A stretch of DNA of 64,000 bases, taken from assembly GCA_900317305.1 (NCBI GenBank), contig ONGG01000005.1, positions 1 through 64,000 on the forward strand. The letters run 5' to 3'. The stretch comes from an uncultured Prevotellaceae bacterium. GTDB taxonomy: Bacteria > Bacteroidota > Bacteroidia > Bacteroidales > Bacteroidaceae. The notes under the pieces were generated by a model. The model was not told the DNA's origin. It was given only the letters and a program-made list of their open reading frames with translations, and did not search any database. This document shows positions 50,340-59,007 of this stretch, one piece after another. The first letter of the stretch is position 1. Each line of letters opens with the position of its first letter. The position numbers were made by a program, and so were the translations under genes.

Positions 50340-52895
50340 ATGATATACCCTGATAATTTTGAGAAGAAAATCGGCTTCGACGAAATACGCGAACTGCTTC
50401 GCGGGCGCTGCCTATCAACCCTGGGCAAAGACCGCGTAGACGCCATTGCCGCCTCGACCGACGCCAGCACCATCGGCCGGTGGCTGAAAGAGGTGAGCGA
50501 GTTTCGCCGTATCATGGAAGAAGCCGATGACTTCCCCCTGCAATACTTCTTCGACGTGCGCCAGGCCATCTCACGGCTCCGCCTCGAGGGAACCCACCTG
50601 GAGGAATCCGAACTGTTCGACCTCCGCCGTTCGCTGGAGACCATCTCCAACATCGTGAGGTTCCTGAACCGCAGCACCGGCGGCAGCGCAAGCCACACCG
50701 AGGACGTGGACGAAGAGGGAGGAACGGCTTCGGTGACCTACCTCTACCCCACCCTTCACGACCTTACACGCAATGTGACCACATTCCCACAGTTCGTGAC
50801 GCGCATCGACCGCATTCTCGACAAATTCGGGAAGATGCGCGACAACGCGTCGCCCCGGCTGCTGGAAATCAGGCGCGAGCTGTCGCGCATCGAGGGTTCG
50901 ATATCACGCACCCTCAACGGCATACTGCGTGCCGCCCAGAGCGACGGCCTTGTAGACAAGGACGCCACCCCCGCCATCCGCGACGGCCGTCTGGTGATAC
51001 CCGTCGCCCCCGCCATGAAGCGCAAGATACGCGGCATCGTACACGATGAGAGCGCCACCGGAAAGACGGTATACATCGAGCCCACCGAGGTGGTGGAGGC
51101 CAATAACCGGATACGTGAGCTGGAGTCGGAAGAGCGCCGTGAGATTATCCGCATCCTCACCGAGGTGTCGAAAGAGCTCCGTCCTCATGTCGACGACCTG
51201 CTGCAGTCGTACATCTTCCTGTCGACCATCGACCTGATACGCGCCAAATCGGAATTGGCCGTGCACCTGCATGCCGTCGCGCCACAGATGACCGACCATC
51301 CCATGATCGACTGGCGCCAGGCCGTGCACCCCCTGCTGGCCCAGTCGCTTGCCCGCCAGGACAAGAAGGTGGTGCCCCTCGACATCACCCTTACCCCATC
51401 GCAGCGCATCCTCATCATCTCGGGGCCGAACGCCGGTGGCAAGTCGGTGTGCCTGAAGACCGTCGGACTGCTGCAGTATATGCTGCAGTGCGGTCTGCCC
51501 ATCCCCGTAGGTGAGCGTTCCGAGGCCGGCATCTTCGGCAACATCATGCTCGACATCGGCGACGAGCAGAGCATAGAGAACGACCTGAGCACCTACTCAA
51601 GCCATCTGCTGAACATGAAGAACATGATGCGGCGGGCCGACGGCAGCACGTTGCTCCTCATCGATGAGTTCGGCACCGGCACCGAGCCCCAGATAGGCGG
51701 TGCGATAGCCGAGTCGGTGCTGGGACAGTTCTGGAAGAAGAACGCCTTCGGGGTGATCACCACCCACTACCAGAACCTGAAGCACTTCGCCGAGGGCCAC
51801 GAGGGCGTGGTGAATGGCGCCATGCTCTACGACCGTCATGAGATGCGTGCCCTCTTCCAGTTGCAGACAGGCCGTCCTGGCAGTTCGTTCGCCATCGAGA
51901 TTGCCCGCAAGACGGGACTGCCCGAGGAGGTGATCCGCGAGGCGTCGGAGATTGTGGGCAGCGACTACATCCAGAGCGACAAATACCTGCAGGACATCGT
52001 CCGCGACAAGCGCTACTGGGAAGGCAAGCGCCAGACCATCCACCAGCGCGAGAAGACGCTCGAGCAGACCATCCAGCGCTATGAGGAAGAGATAGCCCAA
52101 CTGCGCGAGAGCCGCAAGAGCATCATCAGCAAGGCCAAGCAAGAGGCCGAGGAACTGCTGGCCGAGACCAACCGCCGCATCGAGAACACCATCCGCGAGA
52201 TACGCGAGGCCCAGGCCGAGAAAGAGAGCACCCGCCGCATCCGCGAGGAGCTGAGCGACTTCAAACAAGGTGTGGAGGAAATCTCTCCCGAGGCCACTGA
52301 CGAGCTGGTATCGAAGAAGATACGCCAGATAGAGCAGCGCAGGGAGCGCCGGGAGCAACGCAAGAAGGAGCGTGCCAAGAAACCAGGCACCACGCCAGCG
52401 AAACCTCAGGCCACGGAGAACAAACCCACCCCATTCGCCATTGGCGACAGCGTGCGCATCAAGGGACTCACCACCGTTGGTCTCATCGAGAGTCTGCAAG
52501 GCAAGATGGCCACCGTGGTCTTCGGTGATATGCGCACCAAACTGCGCACCGAACGGCTGGAGCACGCCGCGCTCCCCAAACCTGCCGAGACACCGGCGTT
52601 CCAGTCGGTGGGCCGTCAGACCCGCGAAACCATCGACGACCACAAACTCAACTTCAAGCAAGACATCGACGTGCGCGGCATGCGTGGCGACGAGGCGCTG
52701 AATGCCGTGACCTATTTCATCGACGACGCCATACTCCTGGGCATGAGCCGCGTGCGCATACTCCATGGCACGGGCACGGGCATCCTCCGCCAACTCATCA
52801 GGCAGTATCTCGCCACGGTGCCCAACGTGAGCCATTATGCCGACGAGCACGTGCAGTTTGGCGGTTCCGGCATCACCGTAGTCGATTTGGAATAG
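50340..52895 (+). CDS. mutS2: MutS2 ATPase/endonuclease
   Basis: Encodes 851 residues. It lacks the MutS mismatch-recognition domain and begins with the core (LLRGRCLSTLGKDRVDAI). The ATPase follows: Walker A SGPNAGGKSVCLKT near residue 360, Walker B LLLIDEFGTGTEP near 435. A long charged coiled coil (about 560-680), a KOW-like segment (FAIGDSVRIKGLTTVGLIES) and a C-terminal Smr nuclease domain (IDVRGMRGDEALNAV, ILHGTGTGILR) complete it. MutS2 suppresses recombination and splits collided ribosomes in other bacteria. Convergent with the DUF5723 gene across a terminator. Confidence 0.95.
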   Translation: MIYPDNFEKKIGFDEIRELLRGRCLSTLGKDRVDAIAASTDASTIGRWLKEVSEFRRIMEEADDFPLQYFFDVRQAISRLRLEGTHLEESELFDLRRSLETISNIVRFLNRSTGGSASHTEDVDEEGGTASVTYLYPTLHDLTRNVTTFPQFVTRIDRILDKFGKMRDNASPRLLEIRRELSRIEGSISRTLNGILRAAQSDGLVDKDATPAIRDGRLVIPVAPAMKRKIRGIVHDESATGKTVYIEPTEVVEANNRIRELESEERREIIRILTEVSKELRPHVDDLLQSYIFLSTIDLIRAKSELAVHLHAVAPQMTDHPMIDWRQAVHPLLAQSLARQDKKVVPLDITLTPSQRILIISGPNAGGKSVCLKTVGLLQYMLQCGLPIPVGERSEAGIFGNIMLDIGDEQSIENDLSTYSSHLLNMKNMMRRADGSTLLLIDEFGTGTEPQIGGAIAESVLGQFWKKNAFGVITTHYQNLKHFAEGHEGVVNGAMLYDRHEMRALFQLQTGRPGSSFAIEIARKTGLPEEVIREASEIVGSDYIQSDKYLQDIVRDKRYWEGKRQTIHQREKTLEQTIQRYEEEIAQLRESRKSIISKAKQEAEELLAETNRRIENTIREIREAQAEKESTRRIREELSDFKQGVEEISPEATDELVSKKIRQIEQRRERREQRKKERAKKPGTTPAKPQATENKPTPFAIGDSVRIKGLTTVGLIESLQGKMATVVFGDMRTKLRTERLEHAALPKPAETPAFQSVGRQTRETIDDHKLNFKQDIDVRGMRGDEALNAVTYFIDDAILLGMSRVRILHGTGTGILRQLIRQYLATVPNVSHYADEHVQFGGSGITVVDLE

Positions 52896-52935
52896 TCCTT
52901 ACAAACGATTCAAGGGCATACGCTATAGAACAAAA

Positions 52936-52972
52936 ACAATCCCCGCTCTTCGTCTGGAAGGGCGGGGATTGT
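52936..52972. terminator. Terminator between mutS2 and the DUF5723 gene
   Basis: 15-bp arms (52936-52950/52958-52972) with one G-T pair and a 7-nt loop; TTTTTG follows on the minus strand, so it serves the DUF5723 gene best and perhaps both. Confidence 0.8.
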
Positions 52973-52991
52973 GGTATGTATGGACAAATGA

Positions 52992-54386
52992 CTACATGTC
53001 GAAGTTAAGTCCGAACGAGATGGAGCCATTGGAATTGAGCGGGATGAACTCCTTGCTCACCTTTCCCAAGACGCGGTCCATACCAATGAAGAAATTGCAC
53101 TTCTTGGAGTGGAAGTTGGCGATGAATCCCAGGTTAGCCGTATACGAGTTGACCGACACGTTGACACCACCCTCAAACCAGTTCACCGGCTTGATATTGG
53201 CGCTGAAGCGGCCCTCCGACCAAGAGTGCGGACCATTGACTCTCACGGTGGCGAGGAGACCCAGTTTCAAAGCCCTGTATGTGGGGATCACATATTCGGC
53301 ACCCGCATTTAAAGTGGCTCCGATGCCCGTGATTCTCACGCCCTTGTCGCCCTCGTCTCTCAGGTTGGCGAAGTCGAGCAACTGGTCGGTATAGCTGTCG
53401 GCCTGGTTGTCGAGTTTCTGCTCCGAGTCGGAATTGACCGACACGTCGTGGAAGCCATTAAACTCGAACGACTTTGACTTATTCTCTGCCCTATGGTCGT
53501 TGAGCCATACGATGGCGCCGAGGTCGTTGATGGCAGCGCTGAGCGTGAGGTCCTCCATGGCCTTGTATACCACACCGGCATCCACGGCCAGACCGAATCC
53601 GCTCACACCAATGCCAAAGTCCATGTCGTTCACTTTCCTGAAGCTCTCGTCCTTGGCATTATAGTCTTTCACTTTGGTGAGGTATTTGAATCCGCTCATG
53701 CTCACATCCGACTGGGCATCGGCCTTGATGACCCACTTGTCGGCCTCCTTAAGGTCGGCCACCACATCCTTCATCCTCACCGACGCGTCGGCGATACCTA
53801 CGAGCAGCTTGGCCTTTCCACCCACCCTAAGGTCGGGGTTGACCTCTCTCGAGTGTCCTACGGCCAACTCGGCGAAAGTCTGTGCGTCGAGCGCGATGTC
53901 ACCGATGTCATATTTCTGGTTGGTGGCATCTACGGCAAACTGGAAGAGTTTGTAGGGCGCCTTGACATTGAAGTTACCCCTTACGTTCAGTTCGATGGTG
54001 TTGTATCCCCCCCATTTCTTGAATCCGAACGACATGATGCCCACCTTGAGGTCGGCGTTGATCTGGTTGTCGCCCGAACCGAATCCCTTGAGCGGATTGG
54101 TAAGGTATGGGTTGAGGAACGAGGTCATCTTCTTGTTGCTGCGGTCGGGATAGAGCGGATTTTTGTGAACGAGTTCCTCGTATCCGAAGTTACCCATCAT
54201 ATTGGCATTGAAGTTGCCCAGGAAAGGCACCGAGAAGTAGTCGTTCTCATTGCCGAACGCCGGGTTGAGTTCATGCTGATACAGGTAGCTGTCGATGAAA
54301 TATCCCGAACGGAGGTCCTGAGCCCCGGCTGAGAGGGTTGTAGCAGCGAGGAAGGCCAGTGCGATATGTCTGTATTTGAGTTTCAT
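52992..54386 (-). CDS. DUF5723-like outer-membrane beta-barrel protein
   Basis: Encodes 464 residues. It has a signal peptide ending at TLSAGAQ and an alternating hydrophobic/polar pattern of membrane beta-strands throughout, ending with ISFGLNFDM, where the penultimate-strand aromatic pattern is typical of outer-membrane barrels. The N-terminal LNPAFGNENDYFSVPFLGNF matches DUF5723-type proteins of Bacteroidetes. It is the second gene after the lipoprotein gene at 54433, with a gap of 46 bp. Function unknown, perhaps envelope assembly. Confidence 0.75.
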   Translation of the reverse strand: MKLKYRHIALAFLAATTLSAGAQDLRSGYFIDSYLYQHELNPAFGNENDYFSVPFLGNFNANMMGNFGYEELVHKNPLYPDRSNKKMTSFLNPYLTNPLKGFGSGDNQINADLKVGIMSFGFKKWGGYNTIELNVRGNFNVKAPYKLFQFAVDATNQKYDIGDIALDAQTFAELAVGHSREVNPDLRVGGKAKLLVGIADASVRMKDVVADLKEADKWVIKADAQSDVSMSGFKYLTKVKDYNAKDESFRKVNDMDFGIGVSGFGLAVDAGVVYKAMEDLTLSAAINDLGAIVWLNDHRAENKSKSFEFNGFHDVSVNSDSEQKLDNQADSYTDQLLDFANLRDEGDKGVRITGIGATLNAGAEYVIPTYRALKLGLLATVRVNGPHSWSEGRFSANIKPVNWFEGGVNVSVNSYTANLGFIANFHSKKCNFFIGMDRVLGKVSKEFIPLNSNGSISFGLNFDM

Positions 54387-54432
54387 GATGATCTGTTTTA
54401 TCTGATGCTATGGAATGAGTCGGGAGGGGTGT

Positions 54433-56256
54433 TCAGTCGTTGAGGTCGACGGCTATTTTCCCGTTTTTCTGCACCTTGAGGTTCAACACTTTGATGGTTT
54501 GCTTATAGGCATTGAGTCGGACACCAGCCACGCTGGCGGATCCGTTCTTCGCCCTCATGGTGATGGTGAAGCGTACACCGTCGAAACTCTTCAGTGCGTT
54601 AGAGTTCTTGGGCACGATCGTGATCACCTCCTTGGTTGTAACGGGATTGACGCCGTTCTTCGAAGCCGCTATGACGCTCTCGACGATGACCTCCACCTGG
54701 TCGTTGCTGATATCATTGCCATGCACGTCAACGGGAGTGGCGTGCAGGGTGAGGTATGCCGGAATCTTGTTCTCCACCTCGCAGGTGGCCTTGATACTTC
54801 CGAAGCGATAGATGCTGTCCTTGCTCTCGACGAACGAGATGTCTTTCACCTCGTCGTTCCATCCAGTGTAGTCTTTCTTGTAGATGACCACGGCATCGTT
54901 GCCCAGGGCGATACCCGAAGCCACCGACAGCCGCATGCGTCCCTCGTAGACCTTTCCCAGTTCCACGGATGCCGACTGCGAGTCGTCGCCCCTTCCCACG
55001 AGGTCGATGAGGGCGATGCTGTCGGGCAGGTCGCGAATCACGTCGCAGAGGTTGGGCACCACCACGATGGTCGTGTCACCTGCTGTGCTGGCATTCCTTC
55101 TCCTCACGCTGGCCACACTCTTGCCGTTGGCCTTGTAACTGAACTCGGGCACGTCGATACGTGTGATGACCTTGCCCTTGCTGTCTTTCGAGACGATGGC
55201 GCCCGTCATGAGGTTGGCGAAGGGCACATCACTATAGATGTCGACGTTGAGTTGTGGGTCGTAGAGGTCGAGGTTGCAGCCCTCCTCGGTGAGGAAAGAG
55301 GGGATGTTGCGGAGCGCCACGCCACCCACTTTGCCGAACTTACGGGTGGGTGTGAATTTACCCCTTGCCGATGTCACCTTCATGCCGTTGAGCACAGCCA
55401 CGCCACTCACGGAGAGGTCTTTCGACTCGGCCACCTGGTCGAAGTCGACGGCCGACTCCTTGACGACGACCCCGATATTCAGCTCGCCGTGGAAGCTGAA
55501 GCCCTTTCCTTTGGTAAAGTTCATGTAACTGCCATCGGTAGCCGTTTTCGAGATGTTGATACCTTGGATGTAGAGCACGAACTCCACGTCGTTGGCCGTT
55601 GTCACATTGTTGAGCACCAATTGGTTGGCATCGTTGAGGTTGATGGTCTCGCCCTTATACACTGCCTTCTCGCAGACGATGCATTGTGGGAATGAGAACC
55701 TCATCTCCTTGATGTTGGAAAGCGCCTTCTTGAGGTCGTTGGCGAAAGAAAGCGATATGGAGAGCTGACCATTATCCACCCCGATATACTCGAGGGCGGT
55801 GATATCGCTCGCCGTGTAGTTATAGTCAAAATCAAGGTCAACCATAGGAGCGTTGAACTCGATATCGTCGTCGGCCTTCTGCAACTTCTTCATGTTGGAG
55901 GTGGGAGCGAAGTCGCCGAGATTGATTTTGTAGGTACCTTTGTAAGTGCGGCTGGGCACGGTGAACTGGTTCACCCACATGTGTGCCACAAACTCATTGT
56001 CGTCTATCACGTCGATGTAATAGTTGCCATCCTCTGCCACTTTGAGGAAGTTGTTCTCGCCAAGGTCGAGCACATCGTCGAGGCAGATGCCCTGGGTGGT
56101 ATTGTCACTTGGAAGGTCGATGTTTTCACCGCCCACGCCTACGGTCATATCGATATCACCTAGGTCGTAGTCGGTATCGATACAGCCAGTGAGCAACATC
56201 ATTGAAAAAGCCGTTGCACAGAGCAAAGCCCCTCTTAGCGTTGTTCTAATTTTCAT
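54433..56256 (-). CDS. Large envelope lipoprotein of unknown function
   Basis: Encodes 607 residues with a lipoprotein signal (MMLLTGC, Cys at residue 25). After it comes DTDYDLGDIDMTVGVGG and a long beta-rich body with several similar stretches (for example LSNIKEMRFSFPQCIV and VEFVLYIQGINISK), as in repeated Ig-like or porin-partner folds. I do not recognise a Pfam family with certainty. It is the first gene of the operon with the DUF5723-like barrel and probably works with it at the outer membrane; the -7 box is at 56288-56295. Confidence 0.75.
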   Translation of the reverse strand: MKIRTTLRGALLCATAFSMMLLTGCIDTDYDLGDIDMTVGVGGENIDLPSDNTTQGICLDDVLDLGENNFLKVAEDGNYYIDVIDDNEFVAHMWVNQFTVPSRTYKGTYKINLGDFAPTSNMKKLQKADDDIEFNAPMVDLDFDYNYTASDITALEYIGVDNGQLSISLSFANDLKKALSNIKEMRFSFPQCIVCEKAVYKGETINLNDANQLVLNNVTTANDVEFVLYIQGINISKTATDGSYMNFTKGKGFSFHGELNIGVVVKESAVDFDQVAESKDLSVSGVAVLNGMKVTSARGKFTPTRKFGKVGGVALRNIPSFLTEEGCNLDLYDPQLNVDIYSDVPFANLMTGAIVSKDSKGKVITRIDVPEFSYKANGKSVASVRRRNASTAGDTTIVVVPNLCDVIRDLPDSIALIDLVGRGDDSQSASVELGKVYEGRMRLSVASGIALGNDAVVIYKKDYTGWNDEVKDISFVESKDSIYRFGSIKATCEVENKIPAYLTLHATPVDVHGNDISNDQVEVIVESVIAASKNGVNPVTTKEVITIVPKNSNALKSFDGVRFTITMRAKNGSASVAGVRLNAYKQTIKVLNLKVQKNGKIAVDLND

Positions 56257-56287
56257 AAAGCGTTATATATAATATGTTCTAAGGGTG

Positions 56288-56295
56288 CAAAATTA
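56288..56295 (-). promoter_or_regulatory. -7 box of the lipoprotein-barrel operon
   Basis: Minus-strand TAATTTTG about 32 nt before the start codon. Confidence 0.5.
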
Positions 56296-56417
56296 AGGGA
56301 TTTTTACATAATGTAGGGGCATTATGTGTTAAAATATGTAAAGGCGCGGAAAAACGACGAAATAGCGAAAGCGCTATAAGCTGATGTGCCAGGGATGAAA
56401 CGAGAAGAAAAAGAATG

Positions 56418-56445
56418 AAAAAAAGCGCGGAGATCCGCGCTTTTT
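56418..56445 (-). terminator. Terminator of the SRP RNA/tRNA-Thr unit
   Basis: AAAAGCGCGGA-GA-TCCGCGCTTTT, a near-perfect palindrome with a T-run on the minus strand, 2 bp after the tRNA. Confidence 0.9.
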
Positions 56446-56446
56446 G

Positions 56447-56520
56447 AGCCTCTTGTCGGATTCGAACCAACGACCCCGAGATTACAAATCACGTGCTCTG
56501 GCCAACTGAGCTAAAGAGGC
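56447..56520 (-). tRNA. tRNA-Thr(TGT)
   Basis: A 74-nt cloverleaf: acceptor GCCTCTT/AAGAGGC (7 bp), D arm GCTC/GAGC, anticodon loop TTTGTAA (anticodon TGT, reading ACA), T arm GTTGG-TTCGAAT-CCGAC, discriminator T. The anticodon stem has one T-T mismatch at its third pair. CCA is not encoded. It follows the SRP RNA gene with a gap of 4 nt and shares its promoter and terminator. Confidence 0.95.
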
Positions 56521-56524
56521 GGGT

Positions 56525-56620
56525 GGGCAAGCTACTTATATCGCGCCGCTACGACCTTCTACCTTTGCTACGTTCCCGTCCTGGAGGATTTGAAGGGAGC
56601 TGGCCGTATAAGACTTGCCC
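56525..56620 (-). ncRNA. ffs: Small bacterial signal recognition particle RNA (4.5S type)
   Basis: A 96-nt RNA closed by the perfect stem GGGCAAG/CTTGCCC, then TTATA/TATAA. The apical part on the minus strand contains CCAGGACGGGAACGTAGCA, that is, a GGAA tetraloop on ACG/CGT with the conserved CAGG and AGCA flanks of SRP helix 8, where Ffh binds. It is read from the -7 box at 56633-56640 and is followed at once by tRNA-Thr. The RNA targets ribosomes making membrane proteins to FtsY. Confidence 0.85.
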
Positions 56621-56632
56621 GTTTTGCGGCTG

Positions 56633-56640
56633 CAAAGGTA
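56633..56640 (-). promoter_or_regulatory. -7 box of the ffs-tRNA unit
   Basis: Minus-strand TACCTTTG 13-20 nt before the RNA's first base. Confidence 0.6.
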
Positions 56641-56779
56641 ATAAAAATTGAGTGAAGATAAGTGATATGGCTATGAATTTTAGGTTTTTTAACAAACGAA
56701 AGCCCCACTGACAAGCCATGAAGGTATTGGAGAAAGTGAGTGATGAGAGGGGGTAAAATGCGATAATCGTCTCAAATTG

Positions 56780-56810
56780 ATTGGAATAAGATTTTTTTTT
56801 TGTAATTTTG
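56780..56810 (+). promoter_or_regulatory. Promoter of the DUF4199-GT2 operon
   Basis: ATTG (56780-56783, near match), 19 bp, TAATTTTG (56803-56810). The start site would be near 56816, upstream of the 9-bp repeat array. Confidence 0.6.
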
Positions 56811-56850
56811 CACCCTCTGAGGGGATATTGCTGTGGAGCCTCCCCTTTAG

Positions 56851-56967
56851 AGGCTATAGAAACTATAGAAGCTATAGAGACTATAGAGGCTATAGAAACT
56901 ATAGAAACTATAGAAACTATAGAGGCTATAGAAACTATAGAGGCTATAGAGGCTATAGAGGCTATAT
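56851..56967 (+). repeat. Thirteen 9-bp tandem repeats in a 5' leader
   Basis: Thirteen units of ARRCTATAG (aggctatag, aaactatag, aagctatag, agactatag), exactly 117 bp, ending 11 bp before the DUF4199 ATG. They lie between the promoter and the start codon, so they should be transcribed as leader. Units with A-A and G-G differences are interspersed, as in an array that changes number by slippage. Confidence 0.9.
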
Positions 56968-56978
56968 AAAATAAGAAT

Positions 56979-57530
56979 ATGACGTTTTCCGAAAAATATG
57001 CATTAGTGCGTGCCCAAGCCCGGGCCGATGGCCTGAAACTCGGATTGTTCTGGGTGCTCAGTTTCGCACTGTTCATCGGCAATTTCCATTTTGCCCTTCT
57101 CGGCATGTTATGGATGGCAACGATGGTCTTCACCCCATTCTTCGTGGGCATCCTCACACGCCGCTATGCCGTGAAATGGCACGACGGCATCATCTCCTAC
57201 CGCCATGCCTATACCCACAGCTTCCTGACCATTTTCTATGCCTCGCTGATCCTGGCCATCGTGCAGTGGGCCTACTTCGCCTATCTCGACAACGGGTTTG
57301 TGGTGACCAACTACGTGAACATCATCACCGACAAGGATTTCATGAAAGGCATGGAGTCGATGGGCTACAACAAGAAGGCCCTTGATGAGTTGGTGGCCAC
57401 TCTCCGTACGCTCCGTCCGATTGACATCTCGCTCCAGTTGCTATGGTCGAACATCGTTGCGGGCTTCATCATCAGCCTCACCACGGCCCTCTATGCCAGC
57501 ACACGCCGACATTTCAACCCCAAGCCGTAA
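56979..57530 (+). CDS. DUF4199 membrane protein
   Basis: Encodes 183 residues with four membrane helices and a cytoplasmic loop (YNKKALDELVATLRTLRP). The pattern, including the ADGLKLGLFWVLSFALF start and HDGIISYRHAYTHSFLTIFY, matches DUF4199, a family often placed next to GT2 genes in Bacteroidetes. The GT2 gene follows after 47 bp. Function unknown; possibly assists lipid-linked sugar synthesis. Confidence 0.87.
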   Translation: MTFSEKYALVRAQARADGLKLGLFWVLSFALFIGNFHFALLGMLWMATMVFTPFFVGILTRRYAVKWHDGIISYRHAYTHSFLTIFYASLILAIVQWAYFAYLDNGFVVTNYVNIITDKDFMKGMESMGYNKKALDELVATLRTLRPIDISLQLLWSNIVAGFIISLTTALYASTRRHFNPKP

Positions 57531-57577
57531 CGGCCAATCCATTATTATCAGACAAACAGTAAGAAAAGATACAACCC

Positions 57578-58540
57578 ATGGACATATCAGTAGTTATACC
57601 CTTATACAATGAGGAAGAGTCGCTTCCAGAGCTCTACGCCTGGATAGAGCGCGTGATGCAAGCCAATCATTTCAGTTTCGAGGTGATATTCATCAACGAT
57701 GGCTCCACCGACAAGTCATGGCAGGTGATAGAGAACCTGTCGCAGTCGTCGGAACACGTGAAAGGCATCAAGTTCCGCCGCAACTACGGCAAAAGTCCCG
57801 CCTTGTATTGCGGATTCAAGGAAGCCCAAGGCGATGTGGTAATCACGATGGACGCCGACCTGCAGGACTCGCCCGACGAGATCCCCGAACTCTACCGCAT
57901 GGTGATGACCGACGGCTACGACCTGGTTTCGGGCTACAAGCAGAAGCGCTATGACCCGCTGTCGAAGACCATCCCCACAAAGCTCTTCAACGCCACGGTG
58001 CGCAAGGTGAGCGGCATCAAGAACCTGCACGACTTCAACTGCGGTCTGAAGGCCTACCGCCGCGATGTGGTGAAGAACATCGAGGTGTATGGCGAGATGC
58101 ACCGCTTCATACCCTACCTGGCCAAGAACGCCGGTTTCGACAAGATTGGCGAGAAGGTGGTCCACCATCAGGCCCGCAAGTACGGCAAGTCGAAGTTTGG
58201 TCTGAACCGCTTCGTGAACGGCTACCTCGACCTCATCACCCTCTGGTTCCTGAACAGTTTCGGCCGCAAGCCGATGCATGTTTTCGGTTTCCTGGGCACC
58301 ATTATGTTTCTCATCGGTTTTGTGGCCGTCATCATCATCGGTGTCGACAAACTGATAGCCCTGGCCCATGGCGTGCCCCAGCGCCTGGTGACCGACTCGC
58401 CCTACTTCTACATCTCGCTCACCACCATGCTGATCGGCACACAGTTGTTCCTCGCCGGATTCCTGGGCGACCTGATCAGCCGCTCGTCGAGCACGCGCAA
58501 TGATTATCAGATAGAGGAGGAGATAAGATGCGGAGAATAA
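57578..58540 (+). CDS. GT2 polyprenyl-phosphate glycosyltransferase (DPM1/GtrB-like)
   Basis: Encodes 320 residues. The GT-A domain starts with SVVIPLYNEEESLPELYAW; MDADLQDSPDE contains the metal-binding DxD, and KFRRNYGKSPALYCGFKEA is the family loop. Two C-terminal membrane helices follow (about residues 230-300). It should transfer a sugar from a nucleotide donor to undecaprenyl phosphate at the cytoplasmic face. Its end overlaps the lipoprotein gene by 13 bp. Confidence 0.92.
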   Translation: MDISVVIPLYNEEESLPELYAWIERVMQANHFSFEVIFINDGSTDKSWQVIENLSQSSEHVKGIKFRRNYGKSPALYCGFKEAQGDVVITMDADLQDSPDEIPELYRMVMTDGYDLVSGYKQKRYDPLSKTIPTKLFNATVRKVSGIKNLHDFNCGLKAYRRDVVKNIEVYGEMHRFIPYLAKNAGFDKIGEKVVHHQARKYGKSKFGLNRFVNGYLDLITLWFLNSFGRKPMHVFGFLGTIMFLIGFVAVIIIGVDKLIALAHGVPQRLVTDSPYFYISLTTMLIGTQLFLAGFLGDLISRSSSTRNDYQIEEEIRCGE

Positions 58541-59007
58541 CACCGCTGCTGGTTTGGCTACAGTTGCTGCTCATCTGCGGATGCTCGTCGCTTGACTGTC
58601 CGCTCAACAGCACGGTCTACTGCAGGTATGTGCTGGCAGGCCCGGTGACCACCCTGACAGACACCCTCTCGGTGAGCACCGTGCCAGAGGGAGGGTCCGA
58701 CCCTGTGGTCCTCAACAGCTACACCGACAAGTCCGACTTCCTGCTACCGATCAGCTACGTCCACCCTGTCGACGTGCTGTTCTTCACGTTCACCAACCAG
58801 ACGGGCACCATCCGTGATACCGTCAGGGTAAGCAAGCTCGACCAACCCCACTTCGAGTCGATCGACTGCGCACCTGCCTATTTCCACACCCTCACCTCTG
58901 TGGAGTGGACCACTCATGCCATCGACTCGATTATCATCAACAAATCCAAAGTGACCTATGACACTACGGGCGGCAACCTTCGCATATATCTCAAGTCTCG
59001 CGATTAG
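58528..59007 (+). CDS. Small lipoprotein of DUF6452 type
   Basis: Encodes 159 residues with a lipoprotein signal (QLLLICGC, Cys19 most likely). The mature part is beta-rich, with ILNSTVYCRYVL-like and LPISYVHPVDVLFFTF stretches. I place it in the DUF6452-type group by length, pattern and neighbour, with moderate confidence. It overlaps the GT2 gene by 13 bp and the following gene by 50 bp, an unusually tight arrangement. Function unknown. Confidence 0.7.
   Translation: MRRITPLLVWLQLLLICGCSSLDCPLNSTVYCRYVLAGPVTTLTDTLSVSTVPEGGSDPVVLNSYTDKSDFLLPISYVHPVDVLFFTFTNQTGTIRDTVRVSKLDQPHFESIDCAPAYFHTLTSVEWTTHAIDSIIINKSKVTYDTTGGNLRIYLKSRD

Noticed and set aside
56560..56567. Plus-strand TACCTTTG box
   Set aside because: Lies inside the SRP RNA gene; no plus-strand gene follows within range.
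56777..56974. 65-codon frame running through the 9-bp repeats (RGYRNYR repeats)
   Set aside because: It begins upstream of the -7 box and simply reflects a 9-bp unit being a multiple of three.
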